Positions 28,321 to 36,117 of a stretch of 62,951 nucleotides of DNA are shown piece after piece. The notes under the pieces were generated by a model. It was not told where the DNA came from. It ran no database searches and worked only from the letters and a program-made list of their open reading frames with translations. The position numbers and the translations under genes are program-made. The first letter of the stretch is position 1; each line of letters starts with the position of its first letter. Source of the stretch: Muribaculaceae bacterium (GTDB taxonomy: Bacteria; Bacteroidota; Bacteroidia; Bacteroidales; Muribaculaceae); NCBI GenBank assembly GCA_017621225.1, contig JAGATN010000008.1, positions 1 through 62,951 on the forward strand, in the 5' to 3' direction.

Positions 28321-28323
28321 CAT
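28300..28323 (-). CDS. leuL: Putative leu operon leader peptide MPLFLDK
   Basis: Eight-codon ORF ATG CCT CTC TTT CTT GAC AAG TGA, giving Met-Pro-Leu-Phe-Leu-Asp-Lys. It begins about 18-20 nt after the expected transcription start and sits inside the terminator hairpin: the codons Pro-Leu-Phe form the 5' arm and the stop codon touches the 3' arm. Two of seven residues are Leu, matching the operon product. A ribosome slowed on the Leu codons would hide the 5' arm and block termination, while fast translation and release would let the hairpin form. Translation is inferred, not shown. It is far shorter than enterobacterial LeuL. Confidence 0.6.
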   Translation of the reverse strand: MPLFLDK

Positions 28324-28347
28324 TGAAGATACGAGGTATAATCACCG

Positions 28348-28379
28348 CAAAATTAATACCTATTTTTCGATTTATCAAA
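28348..28379 (-). promoter_or_regulatory. leu operon promoter
   Basis: Minus strand TTTG (28379-28376), exactly 20 bp, TAATTTTG (28355-28348). Same spacer length as the YitT promoter. Transcription should start near 28341, just upstream of the leader ORF. Confidence 0.8.
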
Positions 28380-28464
28380 CTATTTTTAATTTTTTGGCAT
28401 CATAATGAATCATATTGTAACCAAAGGGCGACATTCGGGAGTTTGACACTACGCAAAAATGGCG

Positions 28465-28998
28465 TCAGAATGTAATGCCGATGCGCACGCAAGCCATATC
28501 GAGGCCGCGCACATTGCGATATTCGGTGTTTTCGCCGTCGCATCTCATCCCGTTGTACACGTAACTCAATATTATATATGACTTGAAGCTATCGCCGCAC
28601 GCGAGGTTGAAGCCCACGCCGGGCGACAGGAACAGACGCACCTGATTGGCCTTATTGCCAATCTCGTTAAATACGCATCCGGCTCTCAGGTCGGCAAAGC
28701 AGAACGAAGGGCGACTCCTGAAGCTCGACCGGAATATGCCGTACACCGGGAACGCGCGGCTGCTGTTGTTGACCATGACATTGATTCCGGTACCTATGCC
28801 GGCAATGTCGATGAACGAATTCTTATAACCGAAATACGCTCCGATGTCAAGCGTCGACATATCGTTGCTCGACATGTCGATTGCACCGCCTATCTCGGCT
28901 CCCCACGCAAAGTGATCCCACGCGGTGCTTTCGGGCTCGGCGGCCCGGGCCGAAACGGCAAATGCCATTACGAAAATGTATATGAACAGTCGTTTCAT
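28465..28998 (-). CDS. Small outer-membrane beta-barrel protein, unknown
   Basis: 177-aa protein with a signal peptide (MKRLFIYIFVMAFAVSARA-A) and a Gly/Tyr/Phe-rich strand pattern (WGAEIGGAIDM, LDIGAYFGYKN, VRLFLSPGVGFNL, YIILSYVYNG) ending CVRIGITF, a typical C-terminal barrel strand. Probably an eight-strand outer-membrane barrel. Only seven bases separate it from the prmA stop, so it is likely the last gene of that transcript. No function can be named. Confidence 0.65.
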   Translation of the reverse strand: MKRLFIYIFVMAFAVSARAAEPESTAWDHFAWGAEIGGAIDMSSNDMSTLDIGAYFGYKNSFIDIAGIGTGINVMVNNSSRAFPVYGIFRSSFRSRPSFCFADLRAGCVFNEIGNKANQVRLFLSPGVGFNLACGDSFKSYIILSYVYNGMRCDGENTEYRNVRGLDMACVRIGITF

Positions 28999-29005
28999 TT
29001 CGTCG

Positions 29006-29848
29006 TCATTGCTTTATCATCATCACGCTACACCACTTGTCGCGCTCGGTAAAGTCGCCGTATTTCAAGCCGACAGCTTCGCCGCTTTCGCGTATCACCG
29101 GCACATCGTCGACATAAAATCCGCTCAGAAATATCCGAGCGCCCGATTTCATGGCATTGGCATACGATGCTATGTCGGCCGTTATGATGTTGCGATTTAT
29201 GTTTGCCATAAACAGGTCGGACGGGGCAATGCCATTAAGCTGCGACGCATCGCCAAGCCGTATGTCGATTTCGGAATGATTGTTGAGCTTCGTGTTTTCA
29301 ACCGCATTCACATAGGCCATTTCGTCAATCTCTATGCCCGTAACCTTGCCGGCGCCTCTCATTGCAGCCAATATGGCCAGAATGCCGGTACCGGTGCCCA
29401 TGTCGATTACGTCGATTCCTACCAAATCAGCGTTGAGCAGGCGGTCGAGCATCAGCGACGTAGTGGCGTGATGCCCCGTTCCGAATGCCATTTTGGGATC
29501 GATCACGATATCATACTCGCATTTGGGTATATCGGTGTGAAACGTGCTGTGTATGACACAGCGGTCGCCTATTATTATGGGCTTGAAGTAATTCCGTTCC
29601 CATTCCTTGTTCCAGTCACGCCCTTCGATCATAGTGACCGACGTTTCCACCTTGCTATCGAACGGGAAGCAGTCGAAAACGCCGCTCAGATCGGCATCGT
29701 AGAGTTTGGCGCTTATATAAGCCACGAGGCCGCCATCGTCGGGCACGAAACTCTCATAACCCGCATTGGCAAGCAACGATGCCAACACGTCGGTCATGGT
29801 TTCATTGCAAGGCGTAAGCCTTACATTAAGTTCAACGTAATCGTTCAT
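29006..29848 (-). CDS. prmA: Ribosomal protein L11 methyltransferase
   Basis: 280-aa class I SAM methyltransferase. The SAM loop is VIDMGTGTGILAIL, followed by the acidic GIEIDEMAYVNA and the LFMANINRNII motif of PrmA (family NPPY/NILA region). Preceding KMAFGTGHHATTSLML is the PrmA-specific substrate loop. Expected to methylate L11 at several amines. Length normal. Follows the small envelope-gene cluster and is followed by a barrel gene. Confidence 0.92.
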   Translation of the reverse strand: MNDYVELNVRLTPCNETMTDVLASLLANAGYESFVPDDGGLVAYISAKLYDADLSGVFDCFPFDSKVETSVTMIEGRDWNKEWERNYFKPIIIGDRCVIHSTFHTDIPKCEYDIVIDPKMAFGTGHHATTSLMLDRLLNADLVGIDVIDMGTGTGILAILAAMRGAGKVTGIEIDEMAYVNAVENTKLNNHSEIDIRLGDASQLNGIAPSDLFMANINRNIITADIASYANAMKSGARIFLSGFYVDDVPVIRESGEAVGLKYGDFTERDKWCSVMMIKQ

Positions 29849-29937
29849 ATGGAGTGTTTGTTGTCAGATACGATATCTGATGAAATAGTGATGAATATAT
29901 GTGTTGCCTGTTCGCGCTCCGGCGCGTCAGCGGCTTG

Positions 29938-30219
29938 TCAGCGGCGACGGAAACGCCCGAATATGTTGAACAGGCTACGTCCGAGCTTAAATGCCAGCAT
30001 GACGTAGTCGACGTAGTTCAACCCGCTGAGCAATCGTCCCATGATGCCGCTTGACGATTGCTGCTCAATACCTTTATATATGTTGCCGGCCGACGCAAAA
30101 AGGCGTTCGCGCTCAATCTCCATGCGCGCCATCGTGAGAGCGCGCTGATAACGGATTTCGTCGATGGTGTAGCCTTTCCAAGCCACGTTGTCATGCGGAG
30201 GCAATGCTTTCTGCTTCAT
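29938..30219 (-). CDS. 93-aa protein of the YtxH/holin-like cluster, unknown
   Basis: Small basic protein, no signal peptide. Residues 14-50 are charged and helical (YTIDEIRYQRALTMARMEIERERL); residues 58-90 are amphipathic to hydrophobic (IMGRLLSGLNYVDYVMLAFKLGRSLFNIFGRFRRR) and end in an Arg-rich tail. It looks like a membrane-surface or tail-anchored protein. It lies 22 bp after the holin-like gene, in the same order and strand, so it is probably part of the same complex or response. Confidence 0.6.
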   Translation of the reverse strand: MKQKALPPHDNVAWKGYTIDEIRYQRALTMARMEIERERLFASAGNIYKGIEQQSSSGIMGRLLSGLNYVDYVMLAFKLGRSLFNIFGRFRRR

Positions 30220-30241
30220 ACTTATTGAAATTGTCGATAAA

Positions 30242-30580
30242 TCAAGACAAGAAAAGTTTTGACACGAACCGCGCCACCGGATCGGTGATCAGCGGTTTTT
30301 TGAAAACTACGAGTAGCACTATTATAAGCAGATAGAATCCAGCCATTATGGCATAGGCCCAGGCTAAGCTTATCGATTCAGACATCCAGTGGGCAATGGC
30401 GATGGATAGAAAAAAGAAGCAAATCAAAGCCAAGGCAAAAACCACCACCGATACCGCTACCGTAGTCAACAGTATGGTAACTCGTTCGGCAAGCGTAAGC
30501 TTGGCCATTTCGACATTTAATTTCAGGTATTCCTTCGTCTGCTGCCAAAGATGCGTGTAAACGTGTTCCTTTTCCGGCAT
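30242..30580 (-). CDS. Phage_holin_3_6-like (holin superfamily) membrane protein
   Basis: 112-aa protein: N-terminal amphipathic helix (HLWQQTKEYLKLNVEMAKLTLAER), two strong transmembrane helices (about 33-58, ILLTTVAVSVVVFALALICFFFL, and about 74-95, YAIMAGFYLLIIVLLVVF), and a short basic tail. The layout matches the Phage_holin_3_6 family, which despite the name is a widespread chromosomal envelope protein. Neighbours are two YtxH genes upstream and a 93-aa gene downstream. Confidence 0.72.
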   Translation of the reverse strand: MPEKEHVYTHLWQQTKEYLKLNVEMAKLTLAERVTILLTTVAVSVVVFALALICFFFLSIAIAHWMSESISLAWAYAIMAGFYLLIIVLLVVFKKPLITDPVARFVSKLFLS

Positions 30581-30670
30581 ATCACTATGTTTTTAAAATG
30601 CCCGTCGGAACACATGATGTCGATGTGATCCGCCGGACATTTATAATTATTCATTCCGTCCGAGCTTGTC

Positions 30671-30868
30671 TCAGTCGTCAATCTCGTTGGTAAGCTGCTC
30701 GACGAGAGCGTCGATTTCGGTTTCAGAACAAAGGATTCCCTTCTTGCGAAGTATCTCTTTGATCTTTGCGCGCAGATCTTCGCCCTTTTCGGGAGCGAGA
30801 AGTAGCGCTGCTCCGGCACCTACTATGGCACCGCCTAAAAATGCATAAAGTACGCTTAGATTATTCAT
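30671..30868 (-). CDS. YtxH domain protein (second copy)
   Basis: 65-aa protein. A Gly/Ala-rich membrane helix (YAFLGGAIVGAGAALLLAPEKGEDLR) contains the YtxH hallmark LLxAPxxGxxxR, then a charged helical tail (KIKEILRKKGILCSETEIDALVEQLTNEIDD). ATG 30868 is chosen; a TTG three codons earlier is less likely. Paralog of the gene directly upstream. Family members are linked to envelope stress in other bacteria; mechanism unknown. Confidence 0.75.
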   Translation of the reverse strand: MNNLSVLYAFLGGAIVGAGAALLLAPEKGEDLRAKIKEILRKKGILCSETEIDALVEQLTNEIDD

Positions 30869-30923
30869 AACTGTCAATGGTGTATGTGTGTATATTAAAA
30901 GCCGATACCGTCAGCGACGTTTA

Positions 30924-31127
30924 TCAAGCTTTCTGATCGATTTGCTCTGCTATTTCGTCGGCAAGTTCTTCAATCTTGCTCTTTTTAAGCTTCAAGCCTT
31001 TTTCTTTCAGATATTTTACTATTTCATCACGAGTAGTTTCACCCTTTTCCGGGGCAAAAAGAAGTCCTACTGCAGCTCCTGCTACTGCGCCGCTAATGAC
31101 GGCGAGAATGATGTGTAATGGTTTCAT
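30924..31127 (-). CDS. YtxH domain protein (first copy)
   Basis: 67-aa paralog of the next gene: AVISGAVAGAAVGLLFAPEKGETTRDEI then a Lys/Glu-rich helix (KKSKIEELADEIAEQIDQKA). The two copies share membrane helix, APEKGE motif and tail layout, pointing to tandem duplication. First gene of the cluster YtxH-YtxH-holin-like-93 aa-prmA-barrel. The upstream region has only a weak -7-like TAACTTTA at 31155-31148 (minus). Confidence 0.78.
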   Translation of the reverse strand: MKPLHIILAVISGAVAGAAVGLLFAPEKGETTRDEIVKYLKEKGLKLKKSKIEELADEIAEQIDQKA

Positions 31128-31497
31128 CGTCTATTAATTTTAAGTTTTAAAGTTAGTATAGACTTATAACAAACGTTTCGCAAAAAAGTATGAGGGACAT
31201 ACTAATTTTTTTCGAAAAAAGTTTTCAGGGCTAAAGTAGTAAAATTTCCCCCGACCACAAAAAAATTAAATCTTTTTATTTATCTGCGGTGTCTTTTTGA
31301 TTCATTTCTACCTATTTTTATGCCAACAGGCTTCGAAGCGCGCTCGAAACGGCGGTTTCAGGCATTTTCGAGCCAACTCTTTGGCGATTATTTTGTTGAA
31401 TCTTTAAGTATTCGATACGTAATATTTTTATTAATGTGACTTACAATTGAATTTCTTTTTCTAATTTTGTCGTTCAATTTCAAAAAAATCAACCATC
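31128..31497. other. 370-bp intergenic region with a structured GC-rich island
   Basis: Divergent region between the YtxH cluster and topA. Mostly AT-rich, but 31321-31385 is GC-rich and full of inverted repeats: GCCAA/TTGGC (31322-31326 with 31381-31385), the perfect palindrome GCTTCGAAGC (31330-31339), CTCGAAA/TTTCGAG (31343-31349 with 31366-31372), and the competing hairpin GAAAC-GGCG-GTTTC (31346-31359). On the minus strand it encodes a 15-residue ORF (31365-31318, MPETAVSSALRSLLA). Nothing here matches an RNA family I can name. Confidence 0.5.
31462..31469 (+). promoter_or_regulatory. -7 promoter box for topA-rluA
   Basis: TAATTTTG, 28 bases before the topA ATG. Confidence 0.6.
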
Positions 31498-33825
31498 ATG
31501 ATGAAGAATCTTGTTATTGTCGAATCTCCTGCCAAAGCCAAGACCATCGAAAAATTTCTTGGCAAGGACTATAAAGTAATGTCGAGTTACGGTCATATCC
31601 GCGACTTACGAAAGAAGGACATAAGCATCGACAGCGACAGGAATTTCACTCCTGAATACGAAATACCCGACGACAAGAAAGAACTCGTAAAACAGCTGAA
31701 AAAGGCGGCATCAGAGGCTGAAACCGTATGGCTCGCTTCCGATGAGGACCGCGAGGGAGAAGCGATAGCCTGGCACCTGTTCGAGGTGCTCGGACTCAAG
31801 CCGGAATCCACGCGGCGCATAGTGTTTCACGAAATAACGAAAGATGCCATACTGCATGCCATAGCCAATCCGCGCGACATTGACTTGAATCGCGTCGACG
31901 CGCAGCAGGCACGACGCGTGCTCGACCGCATAGTGGGTTTCGAGCTGTCGCCCGTGCTGTGGAAAAAGATAAAGCCGGCGTTGTCGGCAGGCAGAGTGCA
32001 GTCGGTAGCCGTAAGGCTGATAGTAGAGCGCGAAAACGAAATAAAGTCGTTCGTGTCAGAACCGTATTTCCGCGTTTCGGGCCTGTTCAAGGCTCCTAAC
32101 GGCAGCCAGCTGAAAGCTGAATTGTCGAAACGCCTTACCGACGAGGCATCGACAAAGCAATTTCTCGAAAACTGCATCGCGGCCACCTACAAGGTATCGG
32201 ACATCACCATACGTCCTGCCGCAAAATCGCCCGCGCCTCCGTTTACCACCTCCACCCTACAACAGGAAGCATCTCGAAAGCTCGGATTCACCGTATCGCA
32301 GACCATGATGGTGGCGCAACGATTGTATGAAGCCGGACACATAACCTACATGCGTACCGACTCGCTCAATCTCTCAAATCTGGCAATAAACTCCATATCA
32401 AAGGAGATATCCGACAACATAGGCGCCGAATACCTCAAGATCAGGCACTATCACACAAAATCGAAGGGCGCGCAAGAAGCCCACGAGGCCATACGCCCTA
32501 CATACATAAGCAACCACACCATCGACGGAACGCCGCAGGAACGCCGATTGTACTCACTCATCTGGAAGCGCACGATAGCGTCGCAGATGGCTGATGCACA
32601 GCTCGAAAAAACCACCATCGACATACAGCCGTCGACTCGCGACGAGCACTTCACGGCTTCGGGCGAAGTAGTAAAATTCGACGGTTTCCTGAAAGTGTAC
32701 ATCGAGGGTTCCGACGACATAGCCGAAAGCCAGGATTCGGGATTGCTCCCCGCCCTCAACGTGGGCGACGAACTGACGGCCATGTCGATAACCGGCAACG
32801 AACGATACACGCAGCACCCGCCCCGCTACACCGAAGCATCGCTCGTAAAGAAGATGGAAGAACTCGGCATCGGACGTCCTTCGACCTACGCCCCGACCAT
32901 ATCTACCATACAGCAACGCGAATATGTGGAGAAAGGCGACCGCAAAGGCGAGAAGCGCACGTTCGTAACGCTCACGCTATCGAACGGAAAGATAACCTCG
33001 TCGTCAAAAACCGAAATGGCCGACAGCGACAAAGGCAAGCTGCTGCCAACCGATACCGGTACGATAGTCAACGACTTCCTCACCCAATTCTTCCCCAACG
33101 TGCTCGACTACAACTTCACGGCAAGCGTGGAGGAACGCTTCGACGAAATAGCCGAAGGCAATGCCGAATGGCAGCAGGAAATAGGCGACTTCTACAACGT
33201 GTTCCACCCCGAAGTAGTGAAAGCCAACGATATGCGTCTTGAGCACAAGGTGGGCGAACGCATTCTCGGCGAAGACCCGGCCACCGGCAAGAGAGTATCG
33301 GTAAAAATAGGCCGCTTCGGCCCGATAGTGCAGATAGGCAACAGCAATGACTCCGACAAGCCCCAGTTTGCTTCGCTGCACAAAGACCAGTCGGTGTTCG
33401 ACATAACCCTCGAAGAAGCGTTGAAGCTGTTCGAGCTGCCGCGAACGCTCGGAACGTTTGAGGAGGACGAAGTGTCGGTAGGCGTGGGCCGCTTCGGGCC
33501 ATACGTGAAACACAAAGGCTCGTTCGTGTCGATTCCGAAGGAATACGCACCCACGGCCATCACGCTCGACGAGGCCATACAGCTGATACTGGCCAAACGC
33601 GAAGCCAACATCAAGAAAATCATAAAAACGTTTGACGAGGATGCCGATATGCAAATCCTCAACGGACGCTACGGCCCATACATATATTATAATAAGGCGA
33701 ACTACAAAATACCCAAAAGCGTAACGGCGCCCGAAAGCCTTACGTACGAAGATTGCAAAACCATAATAGAATCGCAAGCCGACAAGACAAAACGCACGGC
33801 AAAACGCGGCGCAAAGAAAAAATAA
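31498..33825 (+). CDS. topA: DNA topoisomerase I
   Basis: 775-aa type IA topoisomerase that relaxes negative supercoils. TOPRIM domain at the start (LVIVESPAKAKTIEKFLG; acidic DEDREGEAIAW near 80-90). Active-site Tyr284 lies in ITYMRTDSLNLS. After the core (to about 570) come topoisomerase C-terminal repeats containing the GRFGPxV motif (KIGRFGPIVQ, GVGRFGPYVK, NGRYGPYI) and a Lys/Arg-rich tail (KRTAKRGAKKK), instead of Cys4 zinc ribbons. ATG 31501 is an equivalent start. Followed four bases later by rluA. Confidence 0.95.
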   Translation: MMKNLVIVESPAKAKTIEKFLGKDYKVMSSYGHIRDLRKKDISIDSDRNFTPEYEIPDDKKELVKQLKKAASEAETVWLASDEDREGEAIAWHLFEVLGLKPESTRRIVFHEITKDAILHAIANPRDIDLNRVDAQQARRVLDRIVGFELSPVLWKKIKPALSAGRVQSVAVRLIVERENEIKSFVSEPYFRVSGLFKAPNGSQLKAELSKRLTDEASTKQFLENCIAATYKVSDITIRPAAKSPAPPFTTSTLQQEASRKLGFTVSQTMMVAQRLYEAGHITYMRTDSLNLSNLAINSISKEISDNIGAEYLKIRHYHTKSKGAQEAHEAIRPTYISNHTIDGTPQERRLYSLIWKRTIASQMADAQLEKTTIDIQPSTRDEHFTASGEVVKFDGFLKVYIEGSDDIAESQDSGLLPALNVGDELTAMSITGNERYTQHPPRYTEASLVKKMEELGIGRPSTYAPTISTIQQREYVEKGDRKGEKRTFVTLTLSNGKITSSSKTEMADSDKGKLLPTDTGTIVNDFLTQFFPNVLDYNFTASVEERFDEIAEGNAEWQQEIGDFYNVFHPEVVKANDMRLEHKVGERILGEDPATGKRVSVKIGRFGPIVQIGNSNDSDKPQFASLHKDQSVFDITLEEALKLFELPRTLGTFEEDEVSVGVGRFGPYVKHKGSFVSIPKEYAPTAITLDEAIQLILAKREANIKKIIKTFDEDADMQILNGRYGPYIYYNKANYKIPKSVTAPESLTYEDCKTIIESQADKTKRTAKRGAKKK

Positions 33826-33829
33826 CAGA

Positions 33830-34771
33830 ATGATGTCGTTCAGATCAAAAAAAACAATAACGTCAAAGCCCGGTGCCGAGAGAAACGATTTCCGCCCCGA
33901 CTCGATAGCCACATTCAGCGTGCAGTCAAACGACAATACGCTGCTCGACTTCCTGATAGCGTCGTTGCCTCAAATGAAGCGCACCAACATAAAAGAGCTG
34001 CTTAAACACAACCAAGTGGCACTGAACGGCACACCCGTCACTCAATTCAACGCCCCGCTGACGCCGGGCGACGAAGTGAAGGTAAACTTTACGCGCGAAT
34101 TCAAGGTTTTCTATCACCGACGCCTGAAAATAGTGTATGAGGACGACGACATAATAGTGATAAACAAGGGCTACGGCCTATTGTCGATGGGCAACGACAA
34201 AGTTACCGAAGGCACGGCCTACTCCATACTGCGCGACTACGTGAAATGGGAGAATCCCAACAACAAGATTTTCATCATACATCGTCTCGACCGCGACACG
34301 TCGGGGCTCATGATGTTTGCAAAAAACGAAGCCGCCAAAGAGGCCATGCAGCACAACTGGAACAACATGGTGCTGAGCCGCACGTATCTGGCCGTGGTTG
34401 AAGGAAAGGTCGACCCCGCCGAGGGAGAAGTCCGCAGCTATCTCGCCGAAAATTCACGATACAAGGTGTATTCCACCGACAATCCCGAAGAAGGCAAACT
34501 GGCCGTAACGCGCTATCGCACACTGAAAGGCAACAAGCGATACACGATGCTCGAAGTCAACCTCGACACGGGCCGCAAAAACCAGATACGAGTGCACATG
34601 AGCGACATCGGGCACCCCATATCGGGCGACAAGCGGTATGGCGCAACCACAAGCCCGATACACCGCATGGCCTTGCACGCAAAAACGCTCAAATTCGTGC
34701 ATCCCACCACCAAAAAGCTCCTTGATTTCTCCACGCCCATCCCCGCATCATTTGCCTCGATGGTGAAATAA
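33830..34771 (+). CDS. RluA-family pseudouridine synthase
   Basis: 313-aa enzyme isomerising uridine to pseudouridine in rRNA or tRNA. An S4-like RNA-binding domain (about 35-95, LLDFLIASLPQMKRTNIKELLKHNQVALNG) precedes the catalytic domain with Asp154 in HRLDRDTSGLMMF and the C-terminal TGRKNQIRVHM. The exact target (RluC, RluD or RluA type) cannot be decided. Co-transcribed with topA; terminator directly downstream. Confidence 0.9.
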   Translation: MMSFRSKKTITSKPGAERNDFRPDSIATFSVQSNDNTLLDFLIASLPQMKRTNIKELLKHNQVALNGTPVTQFNAPLTPGDEVKVNFTREFKVFYHRRLKIVYEDDDIIVINKGYGLLSMGNDKVTEGTAYSILRDYVKWENPNNKIFIIHRLDRDTSGLMMFAKNEAAKEAMQHNWNNMVLSRTYLAVVEGKVDPAEGEVRSYLAENSRYKVYSTDNPEEGKLAVTRYRTLKGNKRYTMLEVNLDTGRKNQIRVHMSDIGHPISGDKRYGATTSPIHRMALHAKTLKFVHPTTKKLLDFSTPIPASFASMVK

Positions 34772-34779
34772 AAGAAGCT

Positions 34780-34812
34780 TAAGAGTATGTTTACTCTTAC
34801 AAAAATTTTTTC
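34780..34812 (+). terminator. Intrinsic terminator after rluA
   Basis: TAAGAGTA-TGTT-TACTCTTA: perfect 8-bp stem, 4-nt loop (34780-34799), then CAAAAATTTTTT. Confidence 0.65.
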
Positions 34813-34840
34813 GATTTTCATTGTTTTTCGATTTTTATTG

Positions 34841-34848
34841 TAACTTTG
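34841..34848 (+). promoter_or_regulatory. -7 promoter box for ald
   Basis: TAACTTTG, 76 bases upstream of the ald ATG, leaving an unusually long and folded leader. Confidence 0.65.
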
Positions 34849-34895
34849 TGGCGACACGAATGCGTGATGCCACGCACACTTCACGCATATCGCCA
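34849..34895 (+). promoter_or_regulatory. Structured 5' leader of ald with two exclusive hairpins
   Basis: ATGCGTGA (34860-34867) can pair with TCACGCAT (34881-34888), extended outward by TGGCGA/TCGCCA (34849-34854 with 34890-34895). The same TGCGTG (34861-34866) can instead pair with the nearer CACGCA (34871-34876) across a 4-nt loop. CACGCA therefore occurs twice as a direct repeat and the two folds exclude each other. It could be a regulatory RNA switch or, at DNA level, a regulator site just after the promoter. Confidence 0.5.
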
Positions 34896-34924
34896 AAGTA
34901 TTAATACCATAAAACTTTACTACT

Positions 34925-36031
34925 ATGATCATCGGAATTCCTAAAGAGATCAAGAACAACGAAAATCGAGTGGGAGCAACACCCGCCGGAGTAAAAGAAC
35001 TGGTCAACCACGGCCATAAAGTTTTAGTGCAACACACGGCCGGAGACGGGAGCGGCTTCCCCGACCAGCAATACATTGCCGCAGGAGCCGAGATTGTGCC
35101 TGAAATTGCCGACGTATACGCACAAGCCGACATGATCATCAAAGTAAAGGAACCGATAGAACCTGAATATGCGCTCGTGCGCCCCGGACAACTGCTGTTT
35201 ACATACTTCCATTTTGCATGCGACCGCCCGCTCACCGATGCAATGCTCAAATCGGGAGCCACCTGCATAGCCTACGAGACAGTGCAGCTCGCCGACCGCT
35301 CGTTGCCGTTGCTCGTGCCTATGAGCGAGGTTGCCGGACGTATGTCGATTCAGGAAGGTGCCCGCTTCCTCGAAAAGCCGCAAGGCGGACGAGGATTGCT
35401 GCTCGGAGGCGTTCCCGGAGTCAAGCCGGCAAAGGTATTGGTGCTCGGAGGCGGAATAGTAGGCCGCAACGCCGCCCTGATGGCAGCCGGATTGGGTGCC
35501 GACGTGACAATAACCGACATATCGCTGCCCGTGCTGCGTCACCTTGCCGAAATAATGCCCAAAAACGTCAAGACGCTATACTCGTCGTCGCACAACATAT
35601 CGGAAGAACTCCCCACCACCGACCTCATCATCGGATCGGTGCTGATACCGGGAGCAAAAGCACCACGACTGATAACACGCGACATGCTTTCGCTCATCAA
35701 GAAAGGTTCTGTGATGGTCGACGTAGCCATCGACCAAGGCGGATGTTTCGAAACGTCGCACCCCACCACGCACGCCAATCCGACTTACGAAGTTGGCGGA
35801 GTGATACATTACGCCGTGGCCAACATACCCGGTGCCGTACCGTTCACCTCAACCATGGCCCTGACCAACGCCACGCTCCCCTACGCCCTGCAATTGGCCG
35901 ACAAGGGGTGGAAAAAAGCTTGCGCCGACAATGCCGCACTGGCAAAGGGCGTAAACATAGTGAATGGCGAGATAACCTATCCGGGCGTGGCCGAAGCATT
36001 CGGACTCCCGCTGTCGCCGCTGAATCTGTAA
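34925..36031 (+). CDS. ald: Alanine dehydrogenase
   Basis: 368-aa NAD-dependent enzyme interconverting L-alanine and pyruvate plus ammonia. MIIGIPKEIKNNENRVGATP is the family N-terminus. Lys75 (KVKEP) and His96 (YFHFACD) match the catalytic pair of known Ald enzymes. The Rossmann loop is VLVLGGGIVGRNAA (about 175-188). Length normal. Monocistronic between its own promoter and a strong terminator. Confidence 0.95.
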   Translation: MIIGIPKEIKNNENRVGATPAGVKELVNHGHKVLVQHTAGDGSGFPDQQYIAAGAEIVPEIADVYAQADMIIKVKEPIEPEYALVRPGQLLFTYFHFACDRPLTDAMLKSGATCIAYETVQLADRSLPLLVPMSEVAGRMSIQEGARFLEKPQGGRGLLLGGVPGVKPAKVLVLGGGIVGRNAALMAAGLGADVTITDISLPVLRHLAEIMPKNVKTLYSSSHNISEELPTTDLIIGSVLIPGAKAPRLITRDMLSLIKKGSVMVDVAIDQGGCFETSHPTTHANPTYEVGGVIHYAVANIPGAVPFTSTMALTNATLPYALQLADKGWKKACADNAALAKGVNIVNGEITYPGVAEAFGLPLSPLNL

Positions 36032-36051
36032 ACGCATAGACACATAAAACG

Positions 36052-36099
36052 ACCGTCCTGACTTCGTTCATTTTTCACGATCGAGTCAGGACGGTTTAT
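36052..36099. terminator. Bidirectional terminator between ald and the Cof-type gene
   Basis: Perfect 12-bp arms ACCGTCCTGACT (36052-36063) and its complement (36084-36095) around a 20-nt T-rich loop. Short T runs flank both sides, serving two convergent genes. Confidence 0.75.
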
Positions 36100-36117
36100 C
36101 GTTTGCCAAAAAGGCTA

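Noticed and set aside
30242-30580. Holin-like gene plus the amidase at 2902 as a prophage lysis module
   Set aside because: They are 27 kb apart with core genes between, and the holin-like gene belongs to a YtxH cluster.
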